This document shows, piece by piece, positions 8,776-17,699 of a DNA stretch of 64,000 bases; positions within the stretch are counted from its first letter, which is position 1, and every line of letters begins with the position of its first letter. A model generated the notes under the pieces. It had not been told where the DNA came from and did no database searches. It worked only from the letters and a program-made list of their open reading frames with translations. Source of the stretch: Niabella soli DSM 19437 (GTDB taxonomy: Bacteria; Bacteroidota; Bacteroidia; Chitinophagales; Chitinophagaceae); assembly GCF_000243115.2 (NCBI RefSeq), contig NZ_CP007035.1:868001-932000 (forward strand). Direction: 5' to 3'. The translations under genes were made by a program, and so were the position numbers.

Positions 8776-9738
8776 CTACCCTTTCAATTGCTTTACGGCT
8801 TCAGTAAGTTTCGGAACTACTTCAAAAAGATCGCCTACAATGCCATAGTCGGCGGCTTTGAAAAAAGGCGCTTCAGGATCCTTATTGATAACAACAATGG
8901 TTTTACTGCGGTTGACCCCGGCCAGGTGTTGTATGGCACCAGAAATACCCACCGCAAGGTAAAGATTAGGGGCAATAGCGCCACCGGTTTGCCCCACGTG
9001 TTCATTATGCGGACGCCAGTGCGCATCTGCTACGGGACGGCTGCAAGCCAATGCTGCATCTAAGGCTTTGGCCAGATCTTCCAGGATGCCCCAGTTTTCA
9101 GGCCCTTTCATTCCACGCCCTCCGCTTACTACGCGTTCGGCTTCCGCCAACGGCACTTCCGAAGTCTGGCGCTGCACGCTGGTAACTTTTATTTTGGGAG
9201 CGTTTACTGTAACATCGGTTGGAACTACTGCTGCAGCCCCTTCGCCGGCTTCAGCCGTAAAGGAATTAGGACTTACACTGATGATCTTTACAGGAGTAGT
9301 GATTTTTACGTTTGCAAATGCTTTACCGGAAAAAACTGATTTTTTCACTATAAAATCGCCACTGGTTTCAGGCAATGCTGCTGCCCCGGAAACCAGACCC
9401 GCTTTCAGGCGTGCTGAAAGTCTTGGGGCAATTGCCTTGCCATCCGTATTATTTGAAAACACGATTACGTTTGCGGCCGCTTTTTCGGCAACCTGTGCCA
9501 ATGCTGCGGTGTAAACCTGTGCATCAAAATGGGCTAATGCTTCATTGGCCACCTGGTAAACTTTTGTAACGCCGTATTTCCCGAGCGCCGCCAGGTCGTC
9601 TTTAGCCGGAGCCAGTACCACGCCTTCCGCCGGTACGCCCAGTTGCTGCGCCAGCTTCGCTCCATAGGTTAACACCTCGAAAGATGTTTTCTTTACTGAA
9701 CCTTCTTCATTTATATCGATAAATATTAGAACAGACAT
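8776..9738 (-). CDS. etfA: Electron transfer flavoprotein alpha subunit
   Basis: A 320-residue EtfA/FixB. The N-terminal half is the ETF adenine-nucleotide-like domain; the C-terminal FAD domain is clear, with SGGRGMKGPENW at about residue 205, VGQTGGAIAPNLYLAVGISGAIQHLAG split over about 248-275, and INKDPEAPFFKAADYGIVGD near 285-305. It takes electrons from acyl-CoA and related dehydrogenases and hands them to ETF:quinone oxidoreductase. The beta subunit gene lies 93 bases upstream on the same strand. Confidence 0.96.
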   Translation of the reverse strand: MSVLIFIDINEEGSVKKTSFEVLTYGAKLAQQLGVPAEGVVLAPAKDDLAALGKYGVTKVYQVANEALAHFDAQVYTAALAQVAEKAAANVIVFSNNTDGKAIAPRLSARLKAGLVSGAAALPETSGDFIVKKSVFSGKAFANVKITTPVKIISVSPNSFTAEAGEGAAAVVPTDVTVNAPKIKVTSVQRQTSEVPLAEAERVVSGGRGMKGPENWGILEDLAKALDAALACSRPVADAHWRPHNEHVGQTGGAIAPNLYLAVGISGAIQHLAGVNRSKTIVVINKDPEAPFFKAADYGIVGDLFEVVPKLTEAVKQLKG

Positions 9739-9742
9739 TTTT

Positions 9743-9825
9743 AATTTATTGTTTCTTGTTTGTCGTTTATCATTTATCGTTTGTCGGTACGACTAAAAAC
9801 CATAAACCATAAACTATAAATTATT
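9743..9825. repeat. Intergenic word-repeat tract between etfB and etfA
   Basis: The 93-base spacer is made of CGTTTATCATTTATCGTTTG and aaaccataaaccataaac words. The two halves are partly complementary (TTTATGG against CCATAAA). No gene fits. Confidence 0.45.
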
Positions 9826-9831
9826 ATTTGC

Positions 9832-10575
9832 TTAGATCACTTTTGCTTCTTCATGCAGCAGGCGTACCAATTCCTGCACATTATCCGGGTCTACCAATTT
9901 TACACCTGCTTTTGCGGGGGGCAGACTAAACGCTTCGATAACGGTGAGGGGATCGTTTGCCACCGGCTCTACTACTTTTAAAGGCTTGGTGCGTGCCGCC
10001 ATGATGCCGCGCATATTGGGGATGCGTTGCTCCGCCATTCCTTTATTACAGCTTACCACAACGGGAAGCGTTACTTCATTTACTTCTTCGCCGCCTTCAA
10101 TTTCCCGGGTAATGGTTGCAGTAGTTCCGTTCAGTTCAAATTTTGTCGCCAATGAAACATAGGGGAGATCCAGTAGTTCGGCCACCATGCCCCCAACAGA
10201 GCTGCCGTTATAATCGATCGTTTCTTTTCCTAAAAATATAAGATCATAGTTTCCCTCTCTTGCATTATGTGCGATCTGTGAGGCAATGCCAAAGCTGTCG
10301 AGGTTGTCTGCGTTTACACGAATCGCCTCATCACCGCCCAGGGCTAACGCTTTGCGAATGATAGCGTCCGAATCAGCGCTGCCCACATTAATAAGGTGAA
10401 TGACGGTAGCGGGATCCGCTTCTTTTAACTCAATGGCTCTTACCAGGGCGTAATATTCGTCATTGGGATTAATGATCCACTGCACGCCTGCTGCATCAAA
10501 TTTCGTATTATTATCTGTGAAAGCTATTTTTGCCGTTGTATCTGGCGTTTTACTTATACAAACTAAAATCTTCAT
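9832..10575 (-). CDS. etfB: Electron transfer flavoprotein beta subunit
   Basis: A 247-residue EtfB. The ATG at 10575 gives the family-typical start MKILVCISKTPD; an in-frame ATG at 10608 would add 11 residues that do not fit. Conserved features are IINPNDEYYALVRAIELKE (residues about 34-53) and the AMP-binding segment FLGKETIDYNGSSVGGMVAELL (split here: GKETIDYNG, then GGMVAEL). It forms the ETF heterodimer with the product of the next gene. Confidence 0.96.
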   Translation of the reverse strand: MKILVCISKTPDTTAKIAFTDNNTKFDAAGVQWIINPNDEYYALVRAIELKEADPATVIHLINVGSADSDAIIRKALALGGDEAIRVNADNLDSFGIASQIAHNAREGNYDLIFLGKETIDYNGSSVGGMVAELLDLPYVSLATKFELNGTTATITREIEGGEEVNEVTLPVVVSCNKGMAEQRIPNMRGIMAARTKPLKVVEPVANDPLTVIEAFSLPPAKAGVKLVDPDNVQELVRLLHEEAKVI

Positions 10576-10654
10576 GCTCGAATTACTTTTTAAAAGTTGT
10601 TTATGCAACTAAATAAAGATGACAGGGGCAAGATAATTAAAAAAATGAATCAAA

Positions 10655-10966
10655 ATGAACCGGATCGTCAAATTAGAGGAATTATTGAAGGAAAATCCGG
10701 GAGATGCTTTTATGAATCATGCGCTGGCATTAGAATATGTGAAGCTGGGGGAAGACGTCAGGGCAGAAGCGCTGTTCAGAAGCATTTTATCCACCACGCC
10801 GGATTATGTCGGAAGCTATTATCATCTGGGCAAATTATTGGAACGAAAAAGCGACGAGGCAGGAGCAGTACTTATTTATAAAAAAGGGATGGAAGCGGCA
10901 AAAAAAGCGGGAGATACTCATGCTTATGGTGAATTAAGGTCGGCGGCCGAATGGCTCGAATTCTGA
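10655..10966 (+). CDS. Small tetratricopeptide-repeat protein
   Basis: A 103-residue protein without signal peptide that consists of about two and a half TPR units: KENPGDAFMNHALALEYVKLG, DVRAEALFRSILSTTPDYVG and SYYHLGKLLERKSDEAGAVL are the helix pairs, with the usual small residues at A8, A20 and P32 positions. TPR proteins mediate protein contacts. It is divergent from etfB with 79 bases between the starts. Partner unknown. Confidence 0.85.
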   Translation: MNRIVKLEELLKENPGDAFMNHALALEYVKLGEDVRAEALFRSILSTTPDYVGSYYHLGKLLERKSDEAGAVLIYKKGMEAAKKAGDTHAYGELRSAAEWLEF

Positions 10967-10981
10967 TGTTGTTTTTTTAGT

Positions 10982-11248
10982 TGCCACTAATGCACGAATA
11001 TTATCCCATAATACGCTCTGATTTTTTTAATAGTTCATTCGTGTATTTGTGGCATTAATATCCATGAAGTTGTTTAGACTTTCAGAATTTTTGCATTTCC
11101 CTAAGATAACGCCGATTTTTTTGCGCTCCCGATAGCCATCGGGAGCGCAGAAAATCAATCTGCGGATATCAGCGGTGTATTAGATCTGCTTGAAATCAGC
11201 GGGAAAGCCAGATGCAACATTGTTTCTATAAAGAGTTTAAACAACTTC
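10982..11248. repeat. Nested imperfect inverted repeats in the TPR-tilS gap
   Basis: The 299-base gap before tilS has no gene. It contains an outer pair GAAGTTGTTTAGACT (11066-11080) and AGTTTAAACAACTTC (11234-11248), which pair at 14 of 15 positions. A second pair, TGCCACTAATGCACGAAT (10982-10999) and ATTCGTGTATTTGTGGCA (11037-11054), pairs at 16 of 18. A central perfect hairpin GCGCTCCCGAT/ATCGGGAGCGC sits at 11123-11148, and 11150-11215 repeats words such as ATCTGCGG and ATCAGCGG. Confidence 0.65.
11123..11148. repeat. Palindrome GCGCTCCCGAT-AGCC-ATCGGGAGCGC
   Basis: An 11-base perfect stem around AGCC. The core CGATAGCCATCG is a one-base variant of the palindrome at 6221, 22363 and 34381. 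Its G+C-rich stem stands out against the surrounding A/T-rich gap. Confidence 0.75.
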
Positions 11249-11265
11249 TATAATAAAAATTATTA

Positions 11266-12594
11266 ATGGACTTATTCAGTCAATTTATAAGAAATATAAA
11301 GGATCGCTATCTTTTTACAAAGAACGACCGGCTGCTGCTGGCCGTAAGCGGGGGGATTGATTCGGTGGTACTGACGGCTCTTTGCCGGAAGGCAGGATTT
11401 GATTTTGCGATAGCGCATTGCAACTTTCAGTTGAGAGGCGCGGCCAGCGATGCGGATGAATCATTTGTAAAAACCCTGGCAGACCAATTTGAAATACCCT
11501 GCTTCGGGATCCGTTTCAACACAAAGGATTTTGCACTGGAAAATAAATTATCCACCCAGGAAGCCGCACGGGAACTGCGTTACCGCTGGTTTGAGGATAT
11601 CCGTAAGGTGGAGGGGTTTGATTATATCCTGACAGCCCATCATGCTAACGATAACGTTGAAACGGTGCTGATGAATTTTTTCAGGGGAACCGGAATAAAC
11701 GGACTGACGGGCATTAAAGAAAAAAACGGTGCTATTATACGCCCTTTATTATTCGCAAAGCGGAAGGAGCTGGAGGATTTTTTGGAAAAAGAAGGGTTGG
11801 CTTTTGTACAGGATGAAAGTAACCTGAAAAACGATTATACCCGCAATTTTATACGCAATGCAATGTTTCCCCAGATGGCTGCCATTTATCCGGAAGTAGA
11901 AAATAACCTGATAGCAAACATCGGGCGGTTTAAAGAGGTGGACCGGCTATACGGGGAGGCAATCAACCGGCACAAGAAAAAACTGGCACTGCAAAAAGGA
12001 GCGGAAATTCATATCCCGGTGTTGTTGCTTCAAAGATCCGTTGCGCCATCTACTATTTTATTTGAGGTGATTAAAGGATATGGATTCGGTGCCGGGCAAT
12101 TGCCGGAAGTGCAGTGTCTGCTGGAGTCGGAATCGGGGCATTACGTCAGCTCCGAAACACACCGGGTTATCCGCGACCGCAAACACCTGGTGCTGGCACC
12201 TTTGCAACCTGCTGAAAAAACGCGGATAGTGATTGATGGGGCAGGGCGGTATGATTTTGATGGTGGGCATTTAATGATACGGACGGCTGCTTATGAGGGT
12301 GGAAAAATCCCGCAGGAGTTGGACCGGGCCTGGCTGGACGCAAAAGAGATCCATTTCCCATTGATCCTGCGCCCCTGGAAAACGGGCGACTATTTTTACC
12401 CGCTGGGAATGGAAAAGAAGAAGAAAGTATCCCGCTTCCTGATCGATACCAAACGTTCCCTTACTGAAAAAGAAAATACTTGGGTGGTGGAAATGAACAA
12501 AAAAATAATCTGGATAGTGGGGCAGCGCATTGATAACCGGTTCCGGATCACCGGTCACACAAAGAATATTATGGAGATCAGTTGTAATGAATGA
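11266..12594 (+). CDS. tilS: tRNA(Ile)-lysidine synthase
   Basis: A 442-residue TilS, which attaches lysine to C34 of tRNA-Ile(CAU) so that it reads AUA. The N-type ATP pyrophosphatase P-loop LAVSGGIDSVV is at residues about 25-35, HCNFQLRGAASDADE at about 50-64, and TAHHANDNVETVLMNFFRGTG (split: TAHHANDN, ETVLMNFFRGTG) at about 123-145. The C-terminal TilS substrate-binding domain follows, with RPWKTGDYFYPLGM and KVSRFLID near residues 365-395. Length and order are normal for the family. Essential in most bacteria. Confidence 0.96.
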   Translation: MDLFSQFIRNIKDRYLFTKNDRLLLAVSGGIDSVVLTALCRKAGFDFAIAHCNFQLRGAASDADESFVKTLADQFEIPCFGIRFNTKDFALENKLSTQEAARELRYRWFEDIRKVEGFDYILTAHHANDNVETVLMNFFRGTGINGLTGIKEKNGAIIRPLLFAKRKELEDFLEKEGLAFVQDESNLKNDYTRNFIRNAMFPQMAAIYPEVENNLIANIGRFKEVDRLYGEAINRHKKKLALQKGAEIHIPVLLLQRSVAPSTILFEVIKGYGFGAGQLPEVQCLLESESGHYVSSETHRVIRDRKHLVLAPLQPAEKTRIVIDGAGRYDFDGGHLMIRTAAYEGGKIPQELDRAWLDAKEIHFPLILRPWKTGDYFYPLGMEKKKKVSRFLIDTKRSLTEKENTWVVEMNKKIIWIVGQRIDNRFRITGHTKNIMEISCNE

Positions 12595-12681
12595 GTAAAA
12601 CCCGTTATTTTGGGGCTGATCAAAAAAAGTCGCCGGTAAGGCGGTGAAACGGTAAGTCTGAAGTAATAGAAAAATAAAGTA

Positions 12682-12712
12682 TTCCCGTCTTTCCGGCTAA
12701 GTATTCGGGAAA
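12682..12712. repeat. Intergenic tract sharing TCCCGTCTTTCCGG with another gap
   Basis: TTCCCGTCTTTCCGGCTAA at 12682-12700 recurs, inverted and with a short insertion, at 27695-27720. The tract then runs into TATTCGGGAA, which is complementary to its start. Confidence 0.45.
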
Positions 12713-12733
12713 AAAAATGAATGATAATTCAGC

Positions 12734-13774
12734 ATGACAAAAAAGAAAAAAAGCTCGTTTTATATAGTGGTTGTTTTAGGGTTGATCCTGTTGTTTACCG
12801 TATTTCAATTTTTTGGACCGGTAACACATAAAACAGAAAAAGAGTTTTTGCTGGTGAAAACCGGCACCACCCTGGGGCAGTTACAACAACAATTGGTTGG
12901 GGAAAAATTCCTTTCCGGGCTTACCTGGTTTAAGCTGGCATCAAAAGCAGTGGGCTTTACGAATGTGAAACCCGGCCGGTATAAAGTGCCCGCGGGCACC
13001 AGTATTGTAAACCTGGTACGCCGGTTAAAAAACGGAAGTCAGACCCCCGTAGAATTTATAGTAACCAAACTGCGTACTAAAGAAGGCCTTGCGGGGCGGA
13101 TGGGTAAATCATTCGAATATGATTCGCTGCAGGCGATCCGCTTTTTAACCAATAGCGATTCATTGAGGGTTTATGGCCTGGACAGCAACACCGTTATGGC
13201 GGCTGTTCTGCCTATGAACTATGAGGTAAAATGGAACACCAGGCCGCGCGTGCTTTTTGATAAATTTTATGCGGCCTATAAAAATTTCTGGAATGATACG
13301 CGTTTGAAAAAGGCCGAAGCACAGGGGCTTACACCGCTGCAGGTGGTAACCCTTGCTTCCATTGTAGAAGAAGAAACAAATGTACCTGCCGATAAACCAA
13401 AAATCGCGCGGGTATATATGAACCGGTTGATAAAAGGAATGCCGCTGCAGGCGGATCCTACGGTAAAATTTGCGTTGAAAGATTTTGGATTGAAGCGCAT
13501 TCTGTTTCAGCACCTGAGCGTTGCTTCTCCTTACAATACCTATAAAAACAAGGGGCTGCCACCGGGACCGATCTGCACGCCGCAATTAGCGACGGTTGAG
13601 GCGGTGCTGGATGCGCCGCAGGCCGATTATATTTATTTTGTTGCCAACAGTAACTTTGACGGAACCAGCGTGTTCACTTCAAGTTATCAGGAACATATGA
13701 AAAATGCAAAAATGTATCAACAAGCCCTGGATGCACAGATTAGGAAACGGGATAGCCTGAACGCACTGAAATGA
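12734..13774 (+). CDS. mltG: Endolytic peptidoglycan transglycosylase MltG
   Basis: A 346-residue YceG/MltG. One N-terminal membrane anchor (residues 8-27) is followed by a LysM-like domain (TTLGQLQQQLVGEKFLSG at about 45-62) and the catalytic domain. The active-site Glu is in LASIVEEETN at about residue 207-216, followed by NRLIKGMPLQADPTV, both diagnostic. MltG cuts nascent glycan strands at the inner membrane and sets their length. The next gene starts inside its stop codon (ATGA overlap), so the two are translationally coupled. Confidence 0.95.
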   Translation: MTKKKKSSFYIVVVLGLILLFTVFQFFGPVTHKTEKEFLLVKTGTTLGQLQQQLVGEKFLSGLTWFKLASKAVGFTNVKPGRYKVPAGTSIVNLVRRLKNGSQTPVEFIVTKLRTKEGLAGRMGKSFEYDSLQAIRFLTNSDSLRVYGLDSNTVMAAVLPMNYEVKWNTRPRVLFDKFYAAYKNFWNDTRLKKAEAQGLTPLQVVTLASIVEEETNVPADKPKIARVYMNRLIKGMPLQADPTVKFALKDFGLKRILFQHLSVASPYNTYKNKGLPPGPICTPQLATVEAVLDAPQADYIYFVANSNFDGTSVFTSSYQEHMKNAKMYQQALDAQIRKRDSLNALK

Positions 13775-14745
13775 GCTGGATCCGCACTATAAAAAATAAA
13801 AGCAGCAAATCGGGACCTGTAAAATGGCTGGTAAAGAAGAGTAAAACCGCTTCGTTGCCGGGGTTTGATGAAGTGCCACCGTCTGATGTGTTCAAAAAAT
13901 TTATTGAACAGTTAAGAGATGATAATATTATTGAGCGGGCCTCGGCAATTTCCTATAATTTTTTTATGGCGATACCGCCGACCTTAATATTCTTGTTTAC
14001 ATTGGTGCCGGTTATTATTAGCTTGTTGCCGTTCAATATTGATTTTGAATGGCAGGTCACCCAGTTGATCAAAGGGATTGTTCCCGCTGAAAAATATAAT
14101 GGGCCTATTCTGGAATTTGTAGATACGATTATAAACGGCACCCGGCCCGATCTGTTGTCGATCGGTATCTTTTTATCGCTTTTCTTTTCGTCAAATGCCA
14201 TCATGGGGCTGATGCGCTCTTTTGACAAAAGACTGCCGGGGTTTGTAAAACGCAAGGGGTTTCAAAAAAGAGGAAATGCGTTGAAAGTGACACTGGTGCT
14301 GGATTTCCTGTTTATTCTCTGCATTGCTTTGCTGGCGGCACAGAAAAGTGTTTTGGATTGGATCGGGATCGAGCAGGAATGGTTAAAGAACCTCATCAGC
14401 AGCACGCGGTGGTTACTGATCCTCTTTTTATTCCTCACCATCGTATCCTATATTTACCGCGCTGTGCCTTCGGTAAATAAAAAATGGCCCTGGATTACGC
14501 CGGGATCTGTGTTTGCAACCTTCTTTATGGTGATCCTTGCCTTAGGCTTTTCTTTATGGGTAAACAGCTTTGGAAAGTTCAATAAATTATACGGATCATT
14601 GGGCGCCGTGTTGCTGGTGCTCGTTTATATTTTTATCAACTCCCTTATTCTTTTGATCGGGTTCGAGATCAATGTAAGTATTCATTCAAACGCGTTAAAC
14701 CGGGATACTGAAAAGGAAAATGAGGTCATTGACGTGTTGTTGTGA
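13771..14745 (+). CDS. YihY/BrkB-family integral membrane protein
   Basis: A 324-residue membrane protein of the YihY (BrkB, formerly mis-called RNase BN) family. The N-terminal 50 residues are cytoplasmic; RASAISYNFFMAIPPTLIFLF starts the first membrane segment at about residue 57 and about six segments follow. FSSNAIMGLMRSFDK, YRAVPSVNKKWPWITPGSVFAT (split: YRAVPS, WPWITPG) and LYGSLGAVLLVLVYIF are family blocks. It overlaps mltG by four bases. Molecular function is not established in the family; transporter roles have been proposed. Confidence 0.92.
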   Translation: MSWIRTIKNKSSKSGPVKWLVKKSKTASLPGFDEVPPSDVFKKFIEQLRDDNIIERASAISYNFFMAIPPTLIFLFTLVPVIISLLPFNIDFEWQVTQLIKGIVPAEKYNGPILEFVDTIINGTRPDLLSIGIFLSLFFSSNAIMGLMRSFDKRLPGFVKRKGFQKRGNALKVTLVLDFLFILCIALLAAQKSVLDWIGIEQEWLKNLISSTRWLLILFLFLTIVSYIYRAVPSVNKKWPWITPGSVFATFFMVILALGFSLWVNSFGKFNKLYGSLGAVLLVLVYIFINSLILLIGFEINVSIHSNALNRDTEKENEVIDVLL

Positions 14746-14783
14746 ATGTTTAATATATCCGCCCCGACGGCGCAATCGGATGG

Positions 14784-14830
14784 GTTGAATGTTTGAGGTT
14801 TGACGTTTGACGTTTCACATCTCACGGTTA
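14784..14830. repeat. Intergenic word-repeat tract (GTTTGAC)n
   Basis: GTTTGAGGTTTGACGTTTGACGTTTCAC-type words repeat here in the 123-base convergent gap between the BrkB-like gene and the DUF1003 gene; a complementary end (tcacatctcacggtt) follows. Noncoding. Confidence 0.45.
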
Positions 14831-14868
14831 ACAATTGACTTTAATGCTGACGGTGCAATCTTTACCTG

Positions 14869-15534
14869 TCATTCAGAATTCCCGTTGCCTTTTTTAATGT
14901 GATTCATGATCTCATCATGGTTGGCCAATACCTGGTCCAGCTTTTCATGAAGGATGCGCACTTCCAGTTCCGATTTCAGGTTTACCATATAATCCATTTT
15001 TGAACGGGCGCGGTCTTTTTCCTCCTGCCGGTTCTGGCTCATCATAATGACCGGCGCCTGTAAAGCCGCTATGCATGATAAAAAGAGATTGAGTAAAATA
15101 AAGGGATAGGGATCAAATCCTTTATTGTGCAGCCAATAGATATTTATAACCACCCAGGCAAATAACAAAATAATAAACAAAATAATAAACGTCCAGCTTC
15201 CCCCAAAACCAGAAACTTTGTCTGCAAGCCGCTGGCCAAGGGTTAGCTTATTATCGCCGTCCTCGTCAATCATATCCGATATGATCGTTTGATTGGTCAT
15301 GGAAGAGATCACATTGTTCTCCAGTTCGGACAACTGGTGAATGTCGCGCAACAGGTATTTGGAAATATATTTGAGTTTGTATTCGTTTAGCTCGTTTGCC
15401 GAAATAGTATCGGAGCGCTTCAGGTCAGGCCGTTCCAGTTTAATGTATTCAAAGAGGGAACGCCGCAGGCTGTTGCAAGAGACCGCTTCCTTGTTATTTG
15501 TGTTGTTGGAGCTGCTAAATACAGAGTCGTTCAT
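14869..15534 (-). CDS. DUF1003 membrane protein
   Basis: A 221-residue protein. An N-terminal cytoplasmic part of about 110 residues precedes two membrane segments (about 120-140 and 150-172: SWTFIILFIILLFAWVVINI and PFILLNLFLSCIAALQAPVI). The block LGQRLADKVSGFGGSW, the PVIMMSQNRQ motif and the charged C-terminal helix (KSELEVRILHEKLDQVL) are typical of DUF1003. The family's role is unknown; cyclic-nucleotide or stress links have been suggested elsewhere but nothing here supports them. Confidence 0.9.
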   Translation of the reverse strand: MNDSVFSSSNNTNNKEAVSCNSLRRSLFEYIKLERPDLKRSDTISANELNEYKLKYISKYLLRDIHQLSELENNVISSMTNQTIISDMIDEDGDNKLTLGQRLADKVSGFGGSWTFIILFIILLFAWVVINIYWLHNKGFDPYPFILLNLFLSCIAALQAPVIMMSQNRQEEKDRARSKMDYMVNLKSELEVRILHEKLDQVLANHDEIMNHIKKGNGNSE

Positions 15535-15560
15535 TCCAATAGTTTCTATAAAACTACGGA

Positions 15561-16340
15561 TTAAAGCCTTTTTGTGAGGTAAAAACCATAGAAGTTATCG
15601 CCGACAGCGGGAAGAATAAAAGTGGTCGCGTTCTTTTTCCTCGCCGAGTGTTTTTTTATTTTGTCATAAACCCAATAGGCAGTAGTGGTGGAAGCGATGC
15701 CGATGCCGGCGCCCGCACAAACATCCGATTCCCAATGGGCGTTCCGCGCCACCCGGATGATGGCCGTGGCCGTGGCCGCCGCGTAACCGCCAACGGTGTA
15801 CCAGACGGATTGATCGCCATATTCTCTTCTTAGGAATTCAGCGGAAACAAAGGCGATCGCTGCATGGGAGGAAGGGAAGGATTGAAAATCGGTCTTATCG
15901 GGCCGTAATACTTTTGTGTTTGATTTCAAGGGATAAACAATTGCCGAAGAAAGCCCGGCGGATACGGCGTACAGTAATGCCTGCTCTGCGGGTTTATGCT
16001 TCCCTTTAATGCCCAGGAAATCCAGCGCCGCGACGGTGGCGGCAGGTGCAAAGGCCGTATAATTTTCCGGCTGCAAAAAAATGGAGGGCTCTTTGTGAGC
16101 CGTATTCAGGAGGGGATTGCTATTATTGTTTTTATGCTCCCGGATAATGGTGGCAACGGTGCCTGCTCCCACCAGCGCTGCGGGGAGGATATAGGATTTA
16201 TACGTGATCTTTTTGGGACTGAAGGCGGGTGGATGGCCGCTGGAAATAACACTATCTGCCTGGCCATAACCCGGGTGGCTTACCAATAAAAAAGCAGGGC
16301 TTAAAAAAAACAAGGCTGCGCGCTTTAGAAATTTTGTCAA
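15561..16340 (-). CDS. PAP2-superfamily phosphatase, secreted/membrane-associated
   Basis: A 259-residue PAP2-type phosphatase with a signal peptide or anchor at residues 5-25 (cleavage near GYGQA). The three PAP2 signatures are present: KSNTKVLRP (KxxxxxxRP) at about 139-147, FPSSHAA (PSGH variant with Ser for Gly) at about 156-162, and RVARNAHWESD (SRxxxxxHxxxD, first Ser replaced by Ala-Thr context) at about 197-207. Family members hydrolyse lipid phosphates such as undecaprenyl pyrophosphate or phosphatidic acid. It follows the DUF1003 gene's 5' side with 26 bases between them. Confidence 0.9.
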   Translation of the reverse strand: MTKFLKRAALFFLSPAFLLVSHPGYGQADSVISSGHPPAFSPKKITYKSYILPAALVGAGTVATIIREHKNNNSNPLLNTAHKEPSIFLQPENYTAFAPAATVAALDFLGIKGKHKPAEQALLYAVSAGLSSAIVYPLKSNTKVLRPDKTDFQSFPSSHAAIAFVSAEFLRREYGDQSVWYTVGGYAAATATAIIRVARNAHWESDVCAGAGIGIASTTTAYWVYDKIKKHSARKKNATTFILPAVGDNFYGFYLTKRL

Positions 16341-16516
16341 AATGAGATTGTTTAACAGGATGGATTGTAATAGGGTATTGGGTGCGCAATTTAATGAAAT
16401 TATTATCGGCCCGCCGATCTTTTCATGCTGCCATTCGCTGATCCGCGAATCTATAGGCTATTCTCGCTGCAGGGTTTCAATTAATCTATGTTAAGTGCCA
16501 GCCCCGCCAGCCGAAT

Positions 16517-16524
16517 TATCTTTG
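16517..16524 (+). promoter_or_regulatory. Putative -7 box TATCTTTG for the LLM oxidoreductase gene
   Basis: A perfect TAnnTTTG match 23 bases before the ATG at 16547, predicting a short leader of about 15 bases. Confidence 0.5.
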
Positions 16525-16546
16525 TGCTCTAATAAATAATAATAAT

Positions 16547-17584
16547 ATGGAATTAGGAATCAGCATGTTTGGGGATCTGCATTTTGATCCTGCCACTAAT
16601 AAAATCCAGGCGCCGGGTGAGCGTTTAAAGGAGCTCATTGAAGAAATAAAACTGATGGATGATGTAGGGCTGGACTATTTCGGTATTGGTGAGCATCATC
16701 GGCCGGACTATGCCGTTCCGTCACCGGAAATTGTGCTGGCCGCTGCCGCTACGGCAACAAAAAATATAAAACTGGGCAGCGCCGTTTCGGTTTTAAGCTC
16801 CTCTGATCCTGTAAAGCTGTATCAGAACTTTGCTATGGTGGACCTCTTGTCTGATGGCCGAGCCGAGATCATGGCCGGGCGGGGCAGTTTTATAGAATCA
16901 TTCCCCTTGTTTGGTTATGATCTGAAAGATTATGATTCGTTATTTGAAGAAAAACTGGAGCTTTTATTAAAGATCAATACCGAACCTATAGTTTCCTGGA
17001 AAGGCAGGCATCGCGCGGCATTGAAGGAGCAGATGGTATTGCCAAGAGCTACGGCACCCATCCCTGTCTGGATCGCGGTAGGTGGCACGCCTGCATCGGT
17101 GGAACGGGCCGGAAGGTTGGGACTGCCATTGATGATCGCGATCATCGGCGGGTCGCCGGCACAATTTCAGCCTTTTTTTGAATTGTATAAGAAAACCTAT
17201 CAACAATATGGGCATGATATGAATAAGTACCAGGTTGGTATTCATGTGCACGGATTTTACGGCGCGGATAGTGCCGCCCTGAGTGATATGTATTACCCTT
17301 TATATGCAGCACAAATGGACCGGATCGGCCGTACCCGGGGCTGGCCGCCCTACCGGAGGAACCAGTTTGACTTTGGGAAAACCAAAAACGGAGCCCTGGT
17401 CATTGGCGAGCCCAATGAAGTGATCGATAAGATCCTGTATTTGCAGGAACTCTTTGGTCTTACCCGTTTCGCCACACATATGGATACCGGTGCCCCGCTG
17501 CATAAAGACATTATGAAATCGATCGAGATCTACGGAACGAAGATTGCGCCGAAGGTAAGAGAGGCGTTAAGGAATAATAAATAA
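16547..17584 (+). CDS. LLM-class flavin-dependent oxidoreductase
   Basis: A 345-residue luciferase-like monooxygenase fold protein. MELGISMFGDLHFDP is the first barrel strand; FGIGEHHRPDYAVPSPEIVLAA (split: FGIGEHH, PDYAVPSPEI) at about residues 43-65 carries the His residues near FMN; KLGSAVSVLSSSDPVKLYQNFA (split: LGSAVSVL, DPVKLYQ) and GRAEIMAGRGS follow. FMN-dependent enzymes of this group oxidise diverse small molecules; the substrate here is unknown. It is monocistronic, with its own promoter candidate and a bidirectional terminator shared with secG. Confidence 0.92.
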   Translation: MELGISMFGDLHFDPATNKIQAPGERLKELIEEIKLMDDVGLDYFGIGEHHRPDYAVPSPEIVLAAAATATKNIKLGSAVSVLSSSDPVKLYQNFAMVDLLSDGRAEIMAGRGSFIESFPLFGYDLKDYDSLFEEKLELLLKINTEPIVSWKGRHRAALKEQMVLPRATAPIPVWIAVGGTPASVERAGRLGLPLMIAIIGGSPAQFQPFFELYKKTYQQYGHDMNKYQVGIHVHGFYGADSAALSDMYYPLYAAQMDRIGRTRGWPPYRRNQFDFGKTKNGALVIGEPNEVIDKILYLQELFGLTRFATHMDTGAPLHKDIMKSIEIYGTKIAPKVREALRNNK

Positions 17585-17655
17585 TAAATAATAAATGTAG
17601 AAGGGCGGTGTGCTATTACAGGTTTCCTTCCCGTTTAGTACCAGGCATAAAAAAA

Positions 17656-17680
17656 CCGGCTCGCGTGAGCCGGCTTTTTT
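17656..17680. terminator. Bidirectional terminator between LLM gene and secG
   Basis: CCGGCTC pairs with GAGCCGG around GCGT. A run of A before the stem and a run of T after it mean the hairpin ends transcription from both the rightward LLM gene and the leftward secG. Confidence 0.85.
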
Positions 17681-17699
17681 TATGGTTTGTTGAAATTAC

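Noticed and set aside
9068-9514. 148-codon ORF antisense to etfA
   Set aside because: Shadow of a conserved flavoprotein gene in another frame.
10982-11248. Possible CRISPR-like or riboswitch region
   Set aside because: No regular repeat-spacer spacing exists; repeats are short, unequal and partly inverted. No known riboswitch core was recognised before tilS.
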